Of a DNA stretch of 10,794 nucleotides, positions 1 through 7,296 are shown one piece after another; position 1 is the first letter of the stretch; each line of letters opens with the position of its first letter. Origin of the DNA: CAYLOC01 sp964385195 (GTDB lineage Bacteria > Actinomycetota > Actinomycetes > Propionibacteriales > Nocardioidaceae). Location: contig CAYLOC010000111.1 in the NCBI GenBank assembly GCA_964385195.1, positions 1 to 10,794 on the forward strand, given 5' to 3'. The notes under the pieces were generated by a model. It was not told the DNA's origin and ran no database searches. It saw only the letters and a program-made list of their open reading frames with translations. Position numbers and translations under genes: made by a program.

Positions 1-2
1 GG

Positions 3-626
3 TACCTGGTGGCACTGCGGCATGTCGCACTGATCGCAGTCCCGGTGAGCGCACTCTTGGTGCTGCTGGCGCCGGAGGTGGTGGCGGTGCTGTACGGAGG
101 TGGCTGGACCGTCGCCGTGCTGCCTATGCGGTTGCTGGCGGTGTCCACGCTGGTGTACTCCCTGTCGTTCAACGCCGGGGACGTGTACAAGGCCATCGGG
201 CGTCCGGGCATCTTGAACTCGATCTCTCTGGCCAAGCTCATCGTGTTCGTCCCGGTGCTGTGGTGGGCCGCAGGACGTTCGATCGTGGCCGTCGCCGCGG
301 CGACGGCCGTGCTGCACGGGGTGTTCACCCTGGTCAGGCTGACCGTGGCGAGCCACGTGATCGGCGTCCGTGCGGCAGAGTATATGGCGGCGCTGCGACC
401 CGTCTTGATTGCCGCGCTGGGCATGTCCGCCGTGCTGCTCGTGCTGCTGGTGAGTCCGTTGCCGGTGGTCGGATCCGACGGCGGCCCCGTACCGCGGCTC
501 GTCATCGGGGGTGCGCTTGCCAGCACGGCCTACCTGGTCATGGTCCGGCTGCTCGACCATGACCTGCTGCGATCGATGCTGACATTGCCGCGGCGTCGTG
601 GCCATCCGGCGGGAGTGGAGACATGA
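3..626 (+). CDS. Wzx-like polysaccharide flippase, C-terminal part
   Basis: The reading frame is already open at base 3, so the N-terminal half lies upstream of the window; the GTG at 9 is internal, not a start. The visible 207 residues are very hydrophobic, with several membrane segments separated by short basic loops (for example LIAVPVSALLVLLAPEVVAV near the start and RLVIGGALASTAYLVMVRLL near the end). The order of a Pro-Glu containing helix, a YGGGW loop and a following PMRLLA helix resembles the second half of MOP-superfamily polysaccharide exporters (Polysacc_synt_3 type). Family members flip lipid-linked repeat units across the cytoplasmic membrane. Its stop overlaps the next start as ATGA, so the two genes are probably translationally coupled. 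The neighbouring glycosyltransferases and Wzy-like polymerase support the call. A MATE-type transporter of another substrate is a less likely alternative. Confidence 0.82.
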   Translation, partial: YLVALRHVALIAVPVSALLVLLAPEVVAVLYGGGWTVAVLPMRLLAVSTLVYSLSFNAGDVYKAIGRPGILNSISLAKLIVFVPVLWWAAGRSIVAVAAATAVLHGVFTLVRLTVASHVIGVRAAEYMAALRPVLIAALGMSAVLLVLLVSPLPVVGSDGGPVPRLVIGGALASTAYLVMVRLLDHDLLRSMLTLPRRRGHPAGVET

Positions 627-2101
627 CCGCCCTGTCCGCACTGCTCCATGTGCTGCCCGACGTCGCAGGTACGCAGGTCGTCCTCGACCGGGGAGCGCCG
701 GACTTGGAAGCGGCGTTGCACGCCGCCGGCGCGGCCCGCGTGGAGGTCTCGGACGGCGAACGGGTCACGAGCGCGGCCGACCTCGTGCTACTGATCGGCG
801 ACCAGTCGGCCCGCCATGTGCAGTGGGCCGCGGAGCTGTTGCGGCCCGGCGGGAGCGTGCTCCTGGCGGCACCCAACCGGCTGCGGCATCGCGGTCGTGA
901 CCACCTGACACCGGGTGGGGGGCGGCGGCTGCTGCAGGAGTGCGGATTACGTTTGCACACGACGTACGGCGTCCATCCCGGTCTCACTGACCCGGGCTTC
1001 CTGGTCCCGGTGGACCCCGTCGACGGCGCTGCACACTTCGCGTCCAACGTCGACCTTCCCTATTCGTCCCGCGCGGCGGCGGCCTCGTGGGTGCTGCGGC
1101 GAGTGCGATGGGTCCGTCCAGCGCTGTTCCATGACTGGGCCTTTCGGGCAACCCGCCCCGGCCCTGCCCCTGAGGGCTGGCTGCATGACGTGCTGACTGC
1201 CGCGCGGGACACGCTCCACCTCAACACAACGGAACCACTGCGCGCCGTGCAGCTCGCAGTGACCTCCGGGTCGCGCCTTGCCCTCCTGATCTGTGGTGAG
1301 TCCGGCGCACCGGTCGGGGTGGTGAAGGTCGCGCTCGATGAGACCCGTCGCAAGAGCCTGCTCGCTGAGCATGAGGTGCTTCTCAGGCTGGACTCCCTGG
1401 ACCGGATCCGGGACAAGGCTCCCGTGCCGGTCGGACTGCTCGAGATCCGACAGCGTCTTGTGCTGGTCGAGACTGTGCTGCCCGGTCGGCCCCTCGCGAC
1501 GGTCGTCCATCACCGGGTCATCCCCACCGGTGCCGGTCGGGCGTGGCGGGACCTCCGTGGGCCGCTTGCCTGGCTGGCAGACCTCCATCGGGACACCGCC
1601 GGTCCCGGACGCGTCATTGACGCCGAACAGATCGACCGGGTCTTGACAGCGCTCCCACCGGCTACCCACCCCGAGATCTGGCAACGGGTGCGCACGCGCG
1701 CGATCCGCACGGCCGAAGCGCATCACGGGGCCGGTGTCCCGGGCGTCCTGGCCCATGGGGACCTGTGGCCCGGCAACATCCTTGTGGACGCACACGGCAC
1801 GGTCCGGGTCGTCGACTGGGAATCCAGCGCCTCCGGCGCGTCTCCGCTGTCGGACGTGGTGTTCCTTGTCAGCACCTACCTACAGACCCGTGAGCGCAGA
1901 TCCGGCCGGTACCGGCCACTGACCGACACCTTGCTCGAAGCGATGACCGGAAACACATGGCGCCACGGCCTCATGGAGCGAGCCGTTACCGAGCACCTGC
2001 AGGCGCTGAACCTGCCGGTGGATCTCGCGCCAACGTTGGTCGCGCTTGCGTACGCAGAGATAGCCCGTATGAACGACGAGGAGAGCAGGTGGAAGCGATG
2101 A
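623..2101 (+). CDS. Fusion of degenerate methyltransferase-like domain and APH-family kinase
   Basis: This 492-residue protein has two parts. Residues about 18-130 look like a class I methyltransferase fold: an ADLVLLIG strand and LLRPGGSVLLAAPN, the usual post-III region (RPGG at 74-77). The glycine-rich SAM loop is absent, with VVLDRGAPD at 19-27 where it would be expected. Residues about 215-460 are an aminoglycoside-phosphotransferase-type (PF01636-like) kinase: VVKVAL with K235, E249/E251 in the following helix, the Brenner motif HGDLWPGN at 378-385 (catalytic D380, metal-binding N385), and VVDWE with metal-binding D398. The kinase site therefore looks intact. The setting suggests phosphorylation of a sugar, polyol or lipid-linked intermediate of the glycan rather than antibiotic resistance; this is inference. 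The ATG is preceded by GGGAG at 611-615 and overlaps the flippase stop. The gene ends in an ATGA overlap with the next. Confidence 0.85.
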   Translation: MTALSALLHVLPDVAGTQVVLDRGAPDLEAALHAAGAARVEVSDGERVTSAADLVLLIGDQSARHVQWAAELLRPGGSVLLAAPNRLRHRGRDHLTPGGGRRLLQECGLRLHTTYGVHPGLTDPGFLVPVDPVDGAAHFASNVDLPYSSRAAAASWVLRRVRWVRPALFHDWAFRATRPGPAPEGWLHDVLTAARDTLHLNTTEPLRAVQLAVTSGSRLALLICGESGAPVGVVKVALDETRRKSLLAEHEVLLRLDSLDRIRDKAPVPVGLLEIRQRLVLVETVLPGRPLATVVHHRVIPTGAGRAWRDLRGPLAWLADLHRDTAGPGRVIDAEQIDRVLTALPPATHPEIWQRVRTRAIRTAEAHHGAGVPGVLAHGDLWPGNILVDAHGTVRVVDWESSASGASPLSDVVFLVSTYLQTRERRSGRYRPLTDTLLEAMTGNTWRHGLMERAVTEHLQALNLPVDLAPTLVALAYAEIARMNDEESRWKR

Positions 2102-3255
2102 GGGTCCTCACGGTTATCGACTCTCTCGGCTTCGGCGGCGCCGAGCGGCTGCTGCCGACGCTCGGGAGGGCGGCACCGAAGGTGGGGATGGAGCTTGAGG
2201 TGGCGAGCCTGGCACCGTGGACGCCGGAGCGGACTACGATGGCACCCCGCCTGGAGGAGGCGGGCATCACTCCACGGTTCCTTGGCGTACGCCGACTCGC
2301 GGACCGCCACGCTCTCGCGATTCTCCGCGACTGTATCCGTGCCAGCCACTGCGACGTGGTGCATGCTCATCTCGGGTACGCGGCCACGCTGGCTCCGCTC
2401 GCCGCTCGGCTCGAGCGGCGACCCAGCGTCGCTACCTTGCACACTCTGCCCAACGAGCTCAGCGGCCGCGAGGTGCTCAAGGAGCGGCTGTGCATTGCGT
2501 CGGCCGGTCGTTCCGGGACACTGGTGTTCGTCTCCGAGGCAGCACGACGAGCCTTCGCGTCCCGCTATCGATGTCGGGATTCCTGGCGAGTCGTTCCCAA
2601 CGGGATCGACTTGGAGATGTGGGCTCCCGGGCCGGGCAGACTTCCCGCCGACCTGCCCGTGCCTTCCGGCGTACCGCTGGTGGCGATCGTCGCCGCCCTC
2701 CGCGCCCCGAAAGGGCACGCGCTGGCCGTAGCCGCGTGGCCACTGGTGCTGCGTGAGTGCCCCGACGCGCGGTTGCTGATCGTCGGGGACGGCGACGAAC
2801 GGGAAAGCCTGGAGGCGCAGGTCGCTCGCGCCGGACTGGTCGACCACGTCCTCTTCACCGGCAGACTCAATGAGGCAGAGACCGCCGACGTAATGCGGGC
2901 CTGCGACGTAACCCTGCTGCCGTCCTACCGCGAGGCGCTCCCTACGACGCTGATCGAGTCGGCGGCCTGCGCAACCCCGGTCGTGGCGACCGACGTCGGT
3001 GGCGCCGGCGAGGTAGTGGAGGACGGAGTGAGCGGCGTGCTCGTCGCCTCCGGTCGGATCGGTGCCATCGCCGAGGAGGTCATCGGATTACTGCGGGACC
3101 CCGTCGGCCGACGGAGGATGGGGCAAGCGGGGCGGCGGATCGCCGTGGAGCGGTTCGACATGCATGTGTGGGCGACGCGGCTGCACGGGGTATACGAAGA
3201 GACACTGAACGGAACGCGGGCACACACCGCGACCACTGGGCGGGTGTCGGCATGA
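2098..3255 (+). CDS. GT4-family glycosyltransferase
   Basis: This 385-residue GT-B glycosyltransferase probably transfers one sugar from a nucleotide-sugar to the growing lipid-linked repeat unit in the cytoplasm. The N-terminal domain begins MRVLTVIDSLGFGGAERLL, the usual start of GT4 enzymes with the GGAE loop, followed by VVHAHLGYA, ATLHTLPNE and VPNGID. The C-terminal domain holds RAPKGH, LLIVGDGDE and an intact E-x7-E motif (E279 and E287 in REALPTTLIES), then PVVATDVGG. The frame is open further upstream, but the ATG at 2098 overlaps the previous stop (2099-2101), has AGGTGGA at 2087-2093, and is the point where the family homology begins, so I prefer it. The length is normal for GT4. 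The donor and acceptor sugars cannot be read from the sequence. It resembles the glycosyltransferase at 9348-10481. Confidence 0.93.
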   Translation: MRVLTVIDSLGFGGAERLLPTLGRAAPKVGMELEVASLAPWTPERTTMAPRLEEAGITPRFLGVRRLADRHALAILRDCIRASHCDVVHAHLGYAATLAPLAARLERRPSVATLHTLPNELSGREVLKERLCIASAGRSGTLVFVSEAARRAFASRYRCRDSWRVVPNGIDLEMWAPGPGRLPADLPVPSGVPLVAIVAALRAPKGHALAVAAWPLVLRECPDARLLIVGDGDERESLEAQVARAGLVDHVLFTGRLNEAETADVMRACDVTLLPSYREALPTTLIESAACATPVVATDVGGAGEVVEDGVSGVLVASGRIGAIAEEVIGLLRDPVGRRRMGQAGRRIAVERFDMHVWATRLHGVYEETLNGTRAHTATTGRVSA

Positions 3256-5216
3256 CCACCTCGCCACTGGTCACGGTCGTGGTGCCGGTCCGCGACGAGC
3301 GGGCCGACATCGGAGCCTGCTTGGATTCAATCCGCACCCAGTCCGAACGCCGCCTTGAGGTCCTGGTCGTCGACGGTGGTTCCCGTGACGGCACCCGTGA
3401 GGTCGTCGCACGGGTGGGCTGCGACGACCCACGGGTGCGGCTGGTCGACAATCCCGCCGGCGGGATCCCCCAGGCGCTCAACATCGGCCTGACCGCTGCC
3501 GCAGCCGATTGGCTGGTTCGGGTCGACGCCCACTCGACCATCCCGTCCGACTACGTGGACCGGGCATTGGCGCACCTCCGGACCGGACGGTGGGGAGGTG
3601 TCGGAGGTCGCAAGGTGGCCACGGCGCAAACCCCTACCGGGCGCGCCATCGCCTCCGCGCTCGGCTCCCGGTTCGGGGTCGGCAACTCGACGTACCATCA
3701 CGGCACCCGGCGATGCGAGGTCGACCACGTCCCCTTCGGCGCGTACCCGGTGGCGCTGCTGCGGCGATTAGGCGGCTGGGACGAGACGATCCCCGCCAAC
3801 GAGGACTTCGAGATGGATTACCGGATCCGCCGCTCCGGCCACAGGCTGCTCTTCGACCCCACATTACGCATCGACTGGCAGTGCCGGGAGACCGTTGGCC
3901 GCCTGTTCGAGCAGTACCGCCGCTATGGCCGAGGCAAGGCGCAGGTCGCGGTCAAGCACCCACGGTCGCTGCATCTACGGCACGTGCTGCCGCCACTCTT
4001 GGTCGGCTATCTCGCAGGAGCTGTGCTTGCTGCAACCCGGTGGCCGCGCGCGGCACTCGGCGTGGCACCGTACCTCGGGGCCGTGGTCGCCGGATCGTTG
4101 CCGGGGGGTCTACGTCTTCGGGAGCCCGCCGCGGCGCGAGCCCTTCCGGCTGCCTTCATGGCCATGCATCTGGGCTGGGGGATCGGGCTGTGGCAGGGGC
4201 TGGCGGAGTCGGTGCGTGGCCGCCGACCGAGCGCGGAGTCGCGCCGGCGCCTGGTGTGGTCCACGCTGTACTTCCCGCTCCGGCCCGCCTGGGCCGCGCG
4301 TGTGCGCATGATCGACCGGAGCCACACCGGGTCGCTGCGGCTGGCGGCACGGCTCGTGACCGCCCGGCAGCCCAGGCTGCTGGTGTTGGACGGCGCAGGC
4401 GCCAGCGTCAGCGCGAGCAGCGACGTGGTCGTCGCAGCGCTCTTGCGGCTGCGGAGTCGCCCGCCGCATGTGGTCATGACCGACTGCACGTGGGGAACCG
4501 GAGAAAGCCGTTTGTCCCGTCGGGTTCGCAGGAGCCTGGTCCGGCTGATCGACCCGGTCGTGGCCCGGTACTGCGTGTTGTCGGCGTCGGAGCGGGAGAC
4601 CTTCCACCGCACCTGGGGAGTGGCCACGGAGAAGGTGCGACTCACCCCGGCGTACTTCACGATTCCCGAACAGTTGCTTGACGTGCCGGAGCGACACGAC
4701 GGGTCCGTGTTCTGCGGAGGGGACTCGCTGCGCGACCATGCCACACTGCTGACCGCATGCGTCGGCCTTGAGGCTCCGGTTGTCGTGGCCACCCAGAACC
4801 CGGCCCGCGCCCTGGCCGGACGCAGGCCACCGCCGGGAGTCGCGGTGCATACGTTGGCGGAGAACGAGTATCTCGAAGCGTTGCAGCGGGCGTCCGTTGT
4901 CGTCGTGCCGCTGCGTCCCGGGACGGTCCGCAGCGCTGGCCAGCAGACCTACCTCAGCGCGATGGCCTTGGGTAAGCCTGTGGTGGTCACCCGAGCGCCC
5001 GGAGTCGAGGAGTACGTCGAGCACGACAAGACCGGGTGGCTGGTTGAGCCCGGCGACGCTGACGGACTCCGTGCCCGACTGCGTTGGGTGCTGGATGTCG
5101 ATCACCGACCCGTCGTCGATGCGGTCCGCTACCGAGCGCAGCAAGAGGTGCGGTCCCGGTTCGGTCCTGACGGGTACGTCGCGTCGCTGCTGGACGTCAT
5201 CGAGGAGGTGTGCTGA
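3252..5216 (+). CDS. Bifunctional GT2 (ExoA-like) / GT4-like glycosyltransferase
   Basis: This 654-residue protein joins two glycosyltransferases. Residues 1 to about 240 are GT-A, family GT2, close in pattern to succinoglycan ExoA-type enzymes: TVVVPVRDE, LVVDGGSRDGT, the DxD-like metal site VDAHS (D92, H94), VGGRK, and NEDFEMDYR at 183-191 with the likely catalytic base D185. About three membrane helices follow (roughly 245-263, 271-289, 299-322), as in ExoA-like proteins. From about 373 a GT-B domain begins (PRLLVLDGAG) and ends with SAGQQTYLSAM at 561-571, ALGKPVVVT and a GWLVEPGD segment. The usual E-x7-E is replaced by the SAGQQTYLSA signature. Two consecutive transfers by one membrane-bound polypeptide are likely (inference). 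The ATG at 3252 overlaps the previous stop as ATGA; the open frame from 3168 lies inside the upstream gene. Confidence 0.92.
   Translation: MTTSPLVTVVVPVRDERADIGACLDSIRTQSERRLEVLVVDGGSRDGTREVVARVGCDDPRVRLVDNPAGGIPQALNIGLTAAAADWLVRVDAHSTIPSDYVDRALAHLRTGRWGGVGGRKVATAQTPTGRAIASALGSRFGVGNSTYHHGTRRCEVDHVPFGAYPVALLRRLGGWDETIPANEDFEMDYRIRRSGHRLLFDPTLRIDWQCRETVGRLFEQYRRYGRGKAQVAVKHPRSLHLRHVLPPLLVGYLAGAVLAATRWPRAALGVAPYLGAVVAGSLPGGLRLREPAAARALPAAFMAMHLGWGIGLWQGLAESVRGRRPSAESRRRLVWSTLYFPLRPAWAARVRMIDRSHTGSLRLAARLVTARQPRLLVLDGAGASVSASSDVVVAALLRLRSRPPHVVMTDCTWGTGESRLSRRVRRSLVRLIDPVVARYCVLSASERETFHRTWGVATEKVRLTPAYFTIPEQLLDVPERHDGSVFCGGDSLRDHATLLTACVGLEAPVVVATQNPARALAGRRPPPGVAVHTLAENEYLEALQRASVVVVPLRPGTVRSAGQQTYLSAMALGKPVVVTRAPGVEEYVEHDKTGWLVEPGDADGLRARLRWVLDVDHRPVVDAVRYRAQQEVRSRFGPDGYVASLLDVIEEVC
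5202..5208 (+). promoter_or_regulatory. Ribosome binding site that sets the start of the 5216 gene
   Basis: GAGGAGG lies seven bases before the ATG at 5216 but only one base before the in-frame GTG at 5210. The spacing favours ATG 5216, which overlaps the preceding stop as TGATG. Confidence 0.75.
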
Positions 5217-6448
5217 TGCGGATCGCCTTGGTCGAGTTCAACCCCTCCGGCGGGCTTTTCCAGTTCGCACTGCAGATGGGTGAGGCACTCGCTGACCGCG
5301 GTCACCAGGTGGAGTTGATCACCGGGCCTCGCCCGGAGTTCGGTTCCACCGTGCCGGGGATGACGGTGGCGAGCATCCTCCCCACCTGGCATCCCGGCGA
5401 TGCGCAGGAGTTCGGTCCACTACGGCAGCGCGTCAGGCGGGTATGGAGGGCCGGCTGTCTGGGGGCCGCCTGGATCCGACTCGCCCAGTACCTACGCCAC
5501 ACCCCTCCGGACGTCGTGCAGTGGTCCTCCTGGCGGTTCCCGTTGGACGGGTGGGCCGTCCGCAGGATCGCTCGGTCGCTCCCCGATGTCGTCATGGCCG
5601 ATCTGGTGCATAGTCCTCGAGCATTCGTCGAGCGTGGCGACGGACTCTATAAGCGGGGCAGGCTCCTCGACGTGGCTCTGCGATCGGCGTACGAGGCGAT
5701 GGACGTGGCGTTCGTACTCGGCGAGCACGCGCGGACCGACTTCCTCGACGCCTGGCCCACGGCGGGACCGGTCGAGGTGTTGCCGCACGGTGACGAGGAG
5801 GTCCTGTCTCGTGGCGTCGAGCTGCTTCCGGCCGGCGAGTGCGGGCCGGTGGTGTTGTTCTTCGGCACCTGGACCCGCTACAAGGGCCTGGAGGTGTTGC
5901 TCAGGGCGTTCCGGCTCGTCCGGGACTCGATGCCGGAGGCCCGGCTCGTGGTAGCGGGAGACGTCAGCGCCGACCTTGATATGTCCGTCGTACGCCGGTT
6001 GGCCACGCGCGCTGGTGGGGTCGACCTGCGGCCGGGCTACGTCCCTGCGTCCGATGTCGGCGGCCTGGTCGGTGCCGCTCGGGTGGTGGTGCTGCCGTAC
6101 CGAGCCATCTATCAAAGCGGCGTGGCACATCTGGCACAGACGTTCGCCCGCCCGGTGGTGGCCACGCGTGTCGGTGACCTGCCCGCCGTCGTCCGCGACG
6201 GGCAGAGCGGCGTGCTGGTCCCGCCAGAAGACCCGTCGGCACTTGCCGGGGGGCTGCTCCGGCTGCTCCGCGACCCCGCCCTGGCGACTCGATACGGAGC
6301 GGCCGGTCGAGCCGACCTCGCAGCGCGGGGTTCGTGGGCGCGGACCGCCGAGATCGCCGAACGCCACTACGCGCGGTTGACGAGCCACCCCCTCATTGAG
6401 GCGGTGCCCGAACAACTTTCTGAGTCAGCGACAGGAGCCCAGCGATGA
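5216..6448 (+). CDS. GT4-like (GT-B) glycosyltransferase
   Basis: This 410-residue GT-B protein probably adds a further sugar of the repeat unit. It begins MRIALVEFNPSGGLFQF, a glycine-rich acceptor-side loop, with ADLVHSPRAF and VLPHGDEE in the middle. The donor-side domain has VLFFGTWTRYKGLEVLLRAF, ARLVVAGDV, and LPYRAIYQSGVAHLAQTFARP followed by VVATRVGDLP. This last region corresponds to the E-x7-E segment but lacks both glutamates and carries the PYR...QSGV signature (Q300, S301, G302) found in a subgroup of GT4 proteins, so it need not be inactive. The start is fixed by the strong binding site at 5202-5208. It overlaps the upstream stop by one base and the downstream ATG as ATGA. Donor, acceptor and linkage cannot be inferred. 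Confidence 0.9.
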   Translation: MRIALVEFNPSGGLFQFALQMGEALADRGHQVELITGPRPEFGSTVPGMTVASILPTWHPGDAQEFGPLRQRVRRVWRAGCLGAAWIRLAQYLRHTPPDVVQWSSWRFPLDGWAVRRIARSLPDVVMADLVHSPRAFVERGDGLYKRGRLLDVALRSAYEAMDVAFVLGEHARTDFLDAWPTAGPVEVLPHGDEEVLSRGVELLPAGECGPVVLFFGTWTRYKGLEVLLRAFRLVRDSMPEARLVVAGDVSADLDMSVVRRLATRAGGVDLRPGYVPASDVGGLVGAARVVVLPYRAIYQSGVAHLAQTFARPVVATRVGDLPAVVRDGQSGVLVPPEDPSALAGGLLRLLRDPALATRYGAAGRADLAARGSWARTAEIAERHYARLTSHPLIEAVPEQLSESATGAQR

Positions 6449-7296
6449 AGCGATCGGTCCCAGGTATCGGCATGCGCGGCACGAACCCGTTGTTGCGGAT
6501 GAGCATCCTGGTCGGAGTCATTGTCGGAGTGCTGGTCGGGATTGCCGCCCTCCTGTTCGCTCTCCAGCGCCCCAGCGGCTGGCAGGCGCAGACCTCGGCG
6601 GTGTTGCTGCCACGGACGTCTGACGCGTCGGCTGCCGCGAACTACTACGAGACGCTCAGTAACGGTCAGATCGTGTCCACGGCCGCCCATGTCGTGGCCA
6701 GCCCCGATGTCGTCGGTCGTGCGGCCGATGAGGTCGGTGTGTCGCTCGACAATGACCAGGTCTCGGCGACTGCGACGGAGGTCCCCGGAACCGCAGTGAT
6801 TACCGTGACCGCCGACGCTCGGGACGCAGCTTCGGCCGAGCGGCTGGCCGATGCTGTCATGGTTGAGGCGGCACCGCGGGTGGCGCGCTTGCTGCACCCC
6901 TACACGCTGCGCACGGTCGCGGACGCGGTCGGGACGGCGACCCGCACCGGGTTCTCCACCACAGAGCTCGCGGCCGTTCTCGTGGTGGTTGTCGTGGTGG
7001 CGGCTGGTGCCGTACAGCAACTCGTCTACCAACTCGGGTTGGCGCGACGGCGAGGAAGAGTGGCTGCGGAGGCCGGGCCGCCCTCGTCGTGGCCTGACGC
7101 TTTGACAGCGGACCCGGACCTGCCCGCTGATGAGGCTGTTTTTTTGAGTGATGCCGAGCCGCGTGCGACAGATGCTGTGGCGGCTTATCTCAAGGGTGGT
7201 CCAGCGGAAGGAAGTACGTCAGAAGTTACTGTTGATAATCAGCNNNNNNNNNNGTACCCGGACATGCCCGCTGATGAGTCTTTCCATCCGCGCTGA
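6445..7296 (+). CDS. Wzz-like chain-length/co-polymerase membrane protein; 3' end uncertain
   Basis: The reliable part, about 230 residues, has the Wzz layout: a helix at about 19-41 (MSILVGVIVGVLVGIAALLF), an extracytoplasmic domain of about 130 residues containing SAVLLPR and VITVTADARDAASAERLAD, and a second helix at about 174-195. A basic then acidic cytoplasmic tail follows. There is no Walker A motif and no fused tyrosine kinase. The proline-rich stretch normally found before the second helix is missing. AGGAG at 6433-6437 supports the ATG, which overlaps the previous stop. On paper the frame stays open through the N gap to a stop at 7294-7296. However, base composition shifts to another frame after the T run at 7139-7145, so I think the true end is near 7145-7151. 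Family members control polymer length with Wzy. Confidence 0.75.
   Translation: MKRSVPGIGMRGTNPLLRMSILVGVIVGVLVGIAALLFALQRPSGWQAQTSAVLLPRTSDASAAANYYETLSNGQIVSTAAHVVASPDVVGRAADEVGVSLDNDQVSATATEVPGTAVITVTADARDAASAERLADAVMVEAAPRVARLLHPYTLRTVADAVGTATRTGFSTTELAAVLVVVVVVAAGAVQQLVYQLGLARRRGRVAAEAGPPSSWPDALTADPDLPADEAVFLSDAEPRATDAVAAYLKGGPAEGSTSEVTVDNQXXXXYPDMPADESFHPR
7112..7134 (+). repeat. Direct repeat, left copy flanking the assembly gap
   Basis: This 23-base stretch matches 7256-7278 at 22 of 23 positions (C at 7120, A at 7264). In the Wzz frame both copies encode the same peptide pattern, PDLPADE on the left and PDMPADE on the right. The copies lie 144 bases apart as assembled, including ten unknown bases. 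Confidence 0.85.
7148..7243 (+). CDS. Possible 5' end of a gap-interrupted gene of unknown function
   Basis: A frame opens at GTG 7148 / ATG 7151, directly after a TGA (7145-7147), and runs into the gap. It reads MPSRVRQMLWRLISRV then VQRKEVRQKLLLIIS, a basic N-terminus leading into a hydrophobic segment, as in a membrane protein. By hand count over 32 codons, G+C at positions 1/2/3 is about 56/34/75 percent, the normal pattern for GC-rich coding DNA. In the competing Wzz frame the third position is only about 34 percent G+C. One T more or fewer in the 7139-7145 run would end the Wzz frame beside this start. There is no clear binding site nearby. I do not recognise the protein; a second Wzz-like protein or another membrane protein is possible. 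The continuation is hidden by the gap. Confidence 0.4.
7244..7253. other. Assembly gap (10 N)
   Basis: Ten consecutive N. This looks like a scaffold placeholder, so the true length may differ. The direct repeat on either side suggests that the repeat stopped the assembly or that sequence between copies is missing. Frame continuity across it cannot be trusted. Confidence 0.97.
7256..7278 (+). repeat. Direct repeat, right copy flanking the assembly gap
   Basis: Partner of 7112-7134, with one mismatch. In the frame that ends at 7296 it encodes PDMPADE, followed by SFHPR and a stop. The ATG at 7274 inside this copy is the likely start of the polymerase gene; the left copy carries an equivalent ATG at 7130 that stops after five codons. 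Confidence 0.85.

Noticed and set aside
1..6. GGTACC at the window start and GTACC beside the gap as possible linked junction sites
   Set aside because: The similarity is only a few bases and the following sequence differs; most likely coincidence.
1957..2097. Upstream extension of the GT4 gene to 1957
   Set aside because: The 47 extra residues overlap the kinase gene and have no family similarity; ATG 2098 has a binding site and begins the conserved domain.
623..2101. Aminoglycoside resistance gene
   Set aside because: The APH fold covers many small-molecule kinases; the fusion and the glycan cluster context argue for a role in polysaccharide synthesis.
3509..4681. Long + strand open frame (390 codons) inside the GT2-GT4 gene
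   Set aside because: It is a shadow frame rich in Arg, Gly, Ala and Pro with no domain pattern; the overlapping frame has clear GT2 and GT-B motifs.
4110..5144. Long antisense open frame (344 codons, - strand)
   Set aside because: It lies opposite the GT2-GT4 gene, has no recognisable motif, and is the usual by-product of strong G/C third-position bias. The same applies to antisense frames at 1876-2847, 5492-6415, 947-1795 and 4007-4792.
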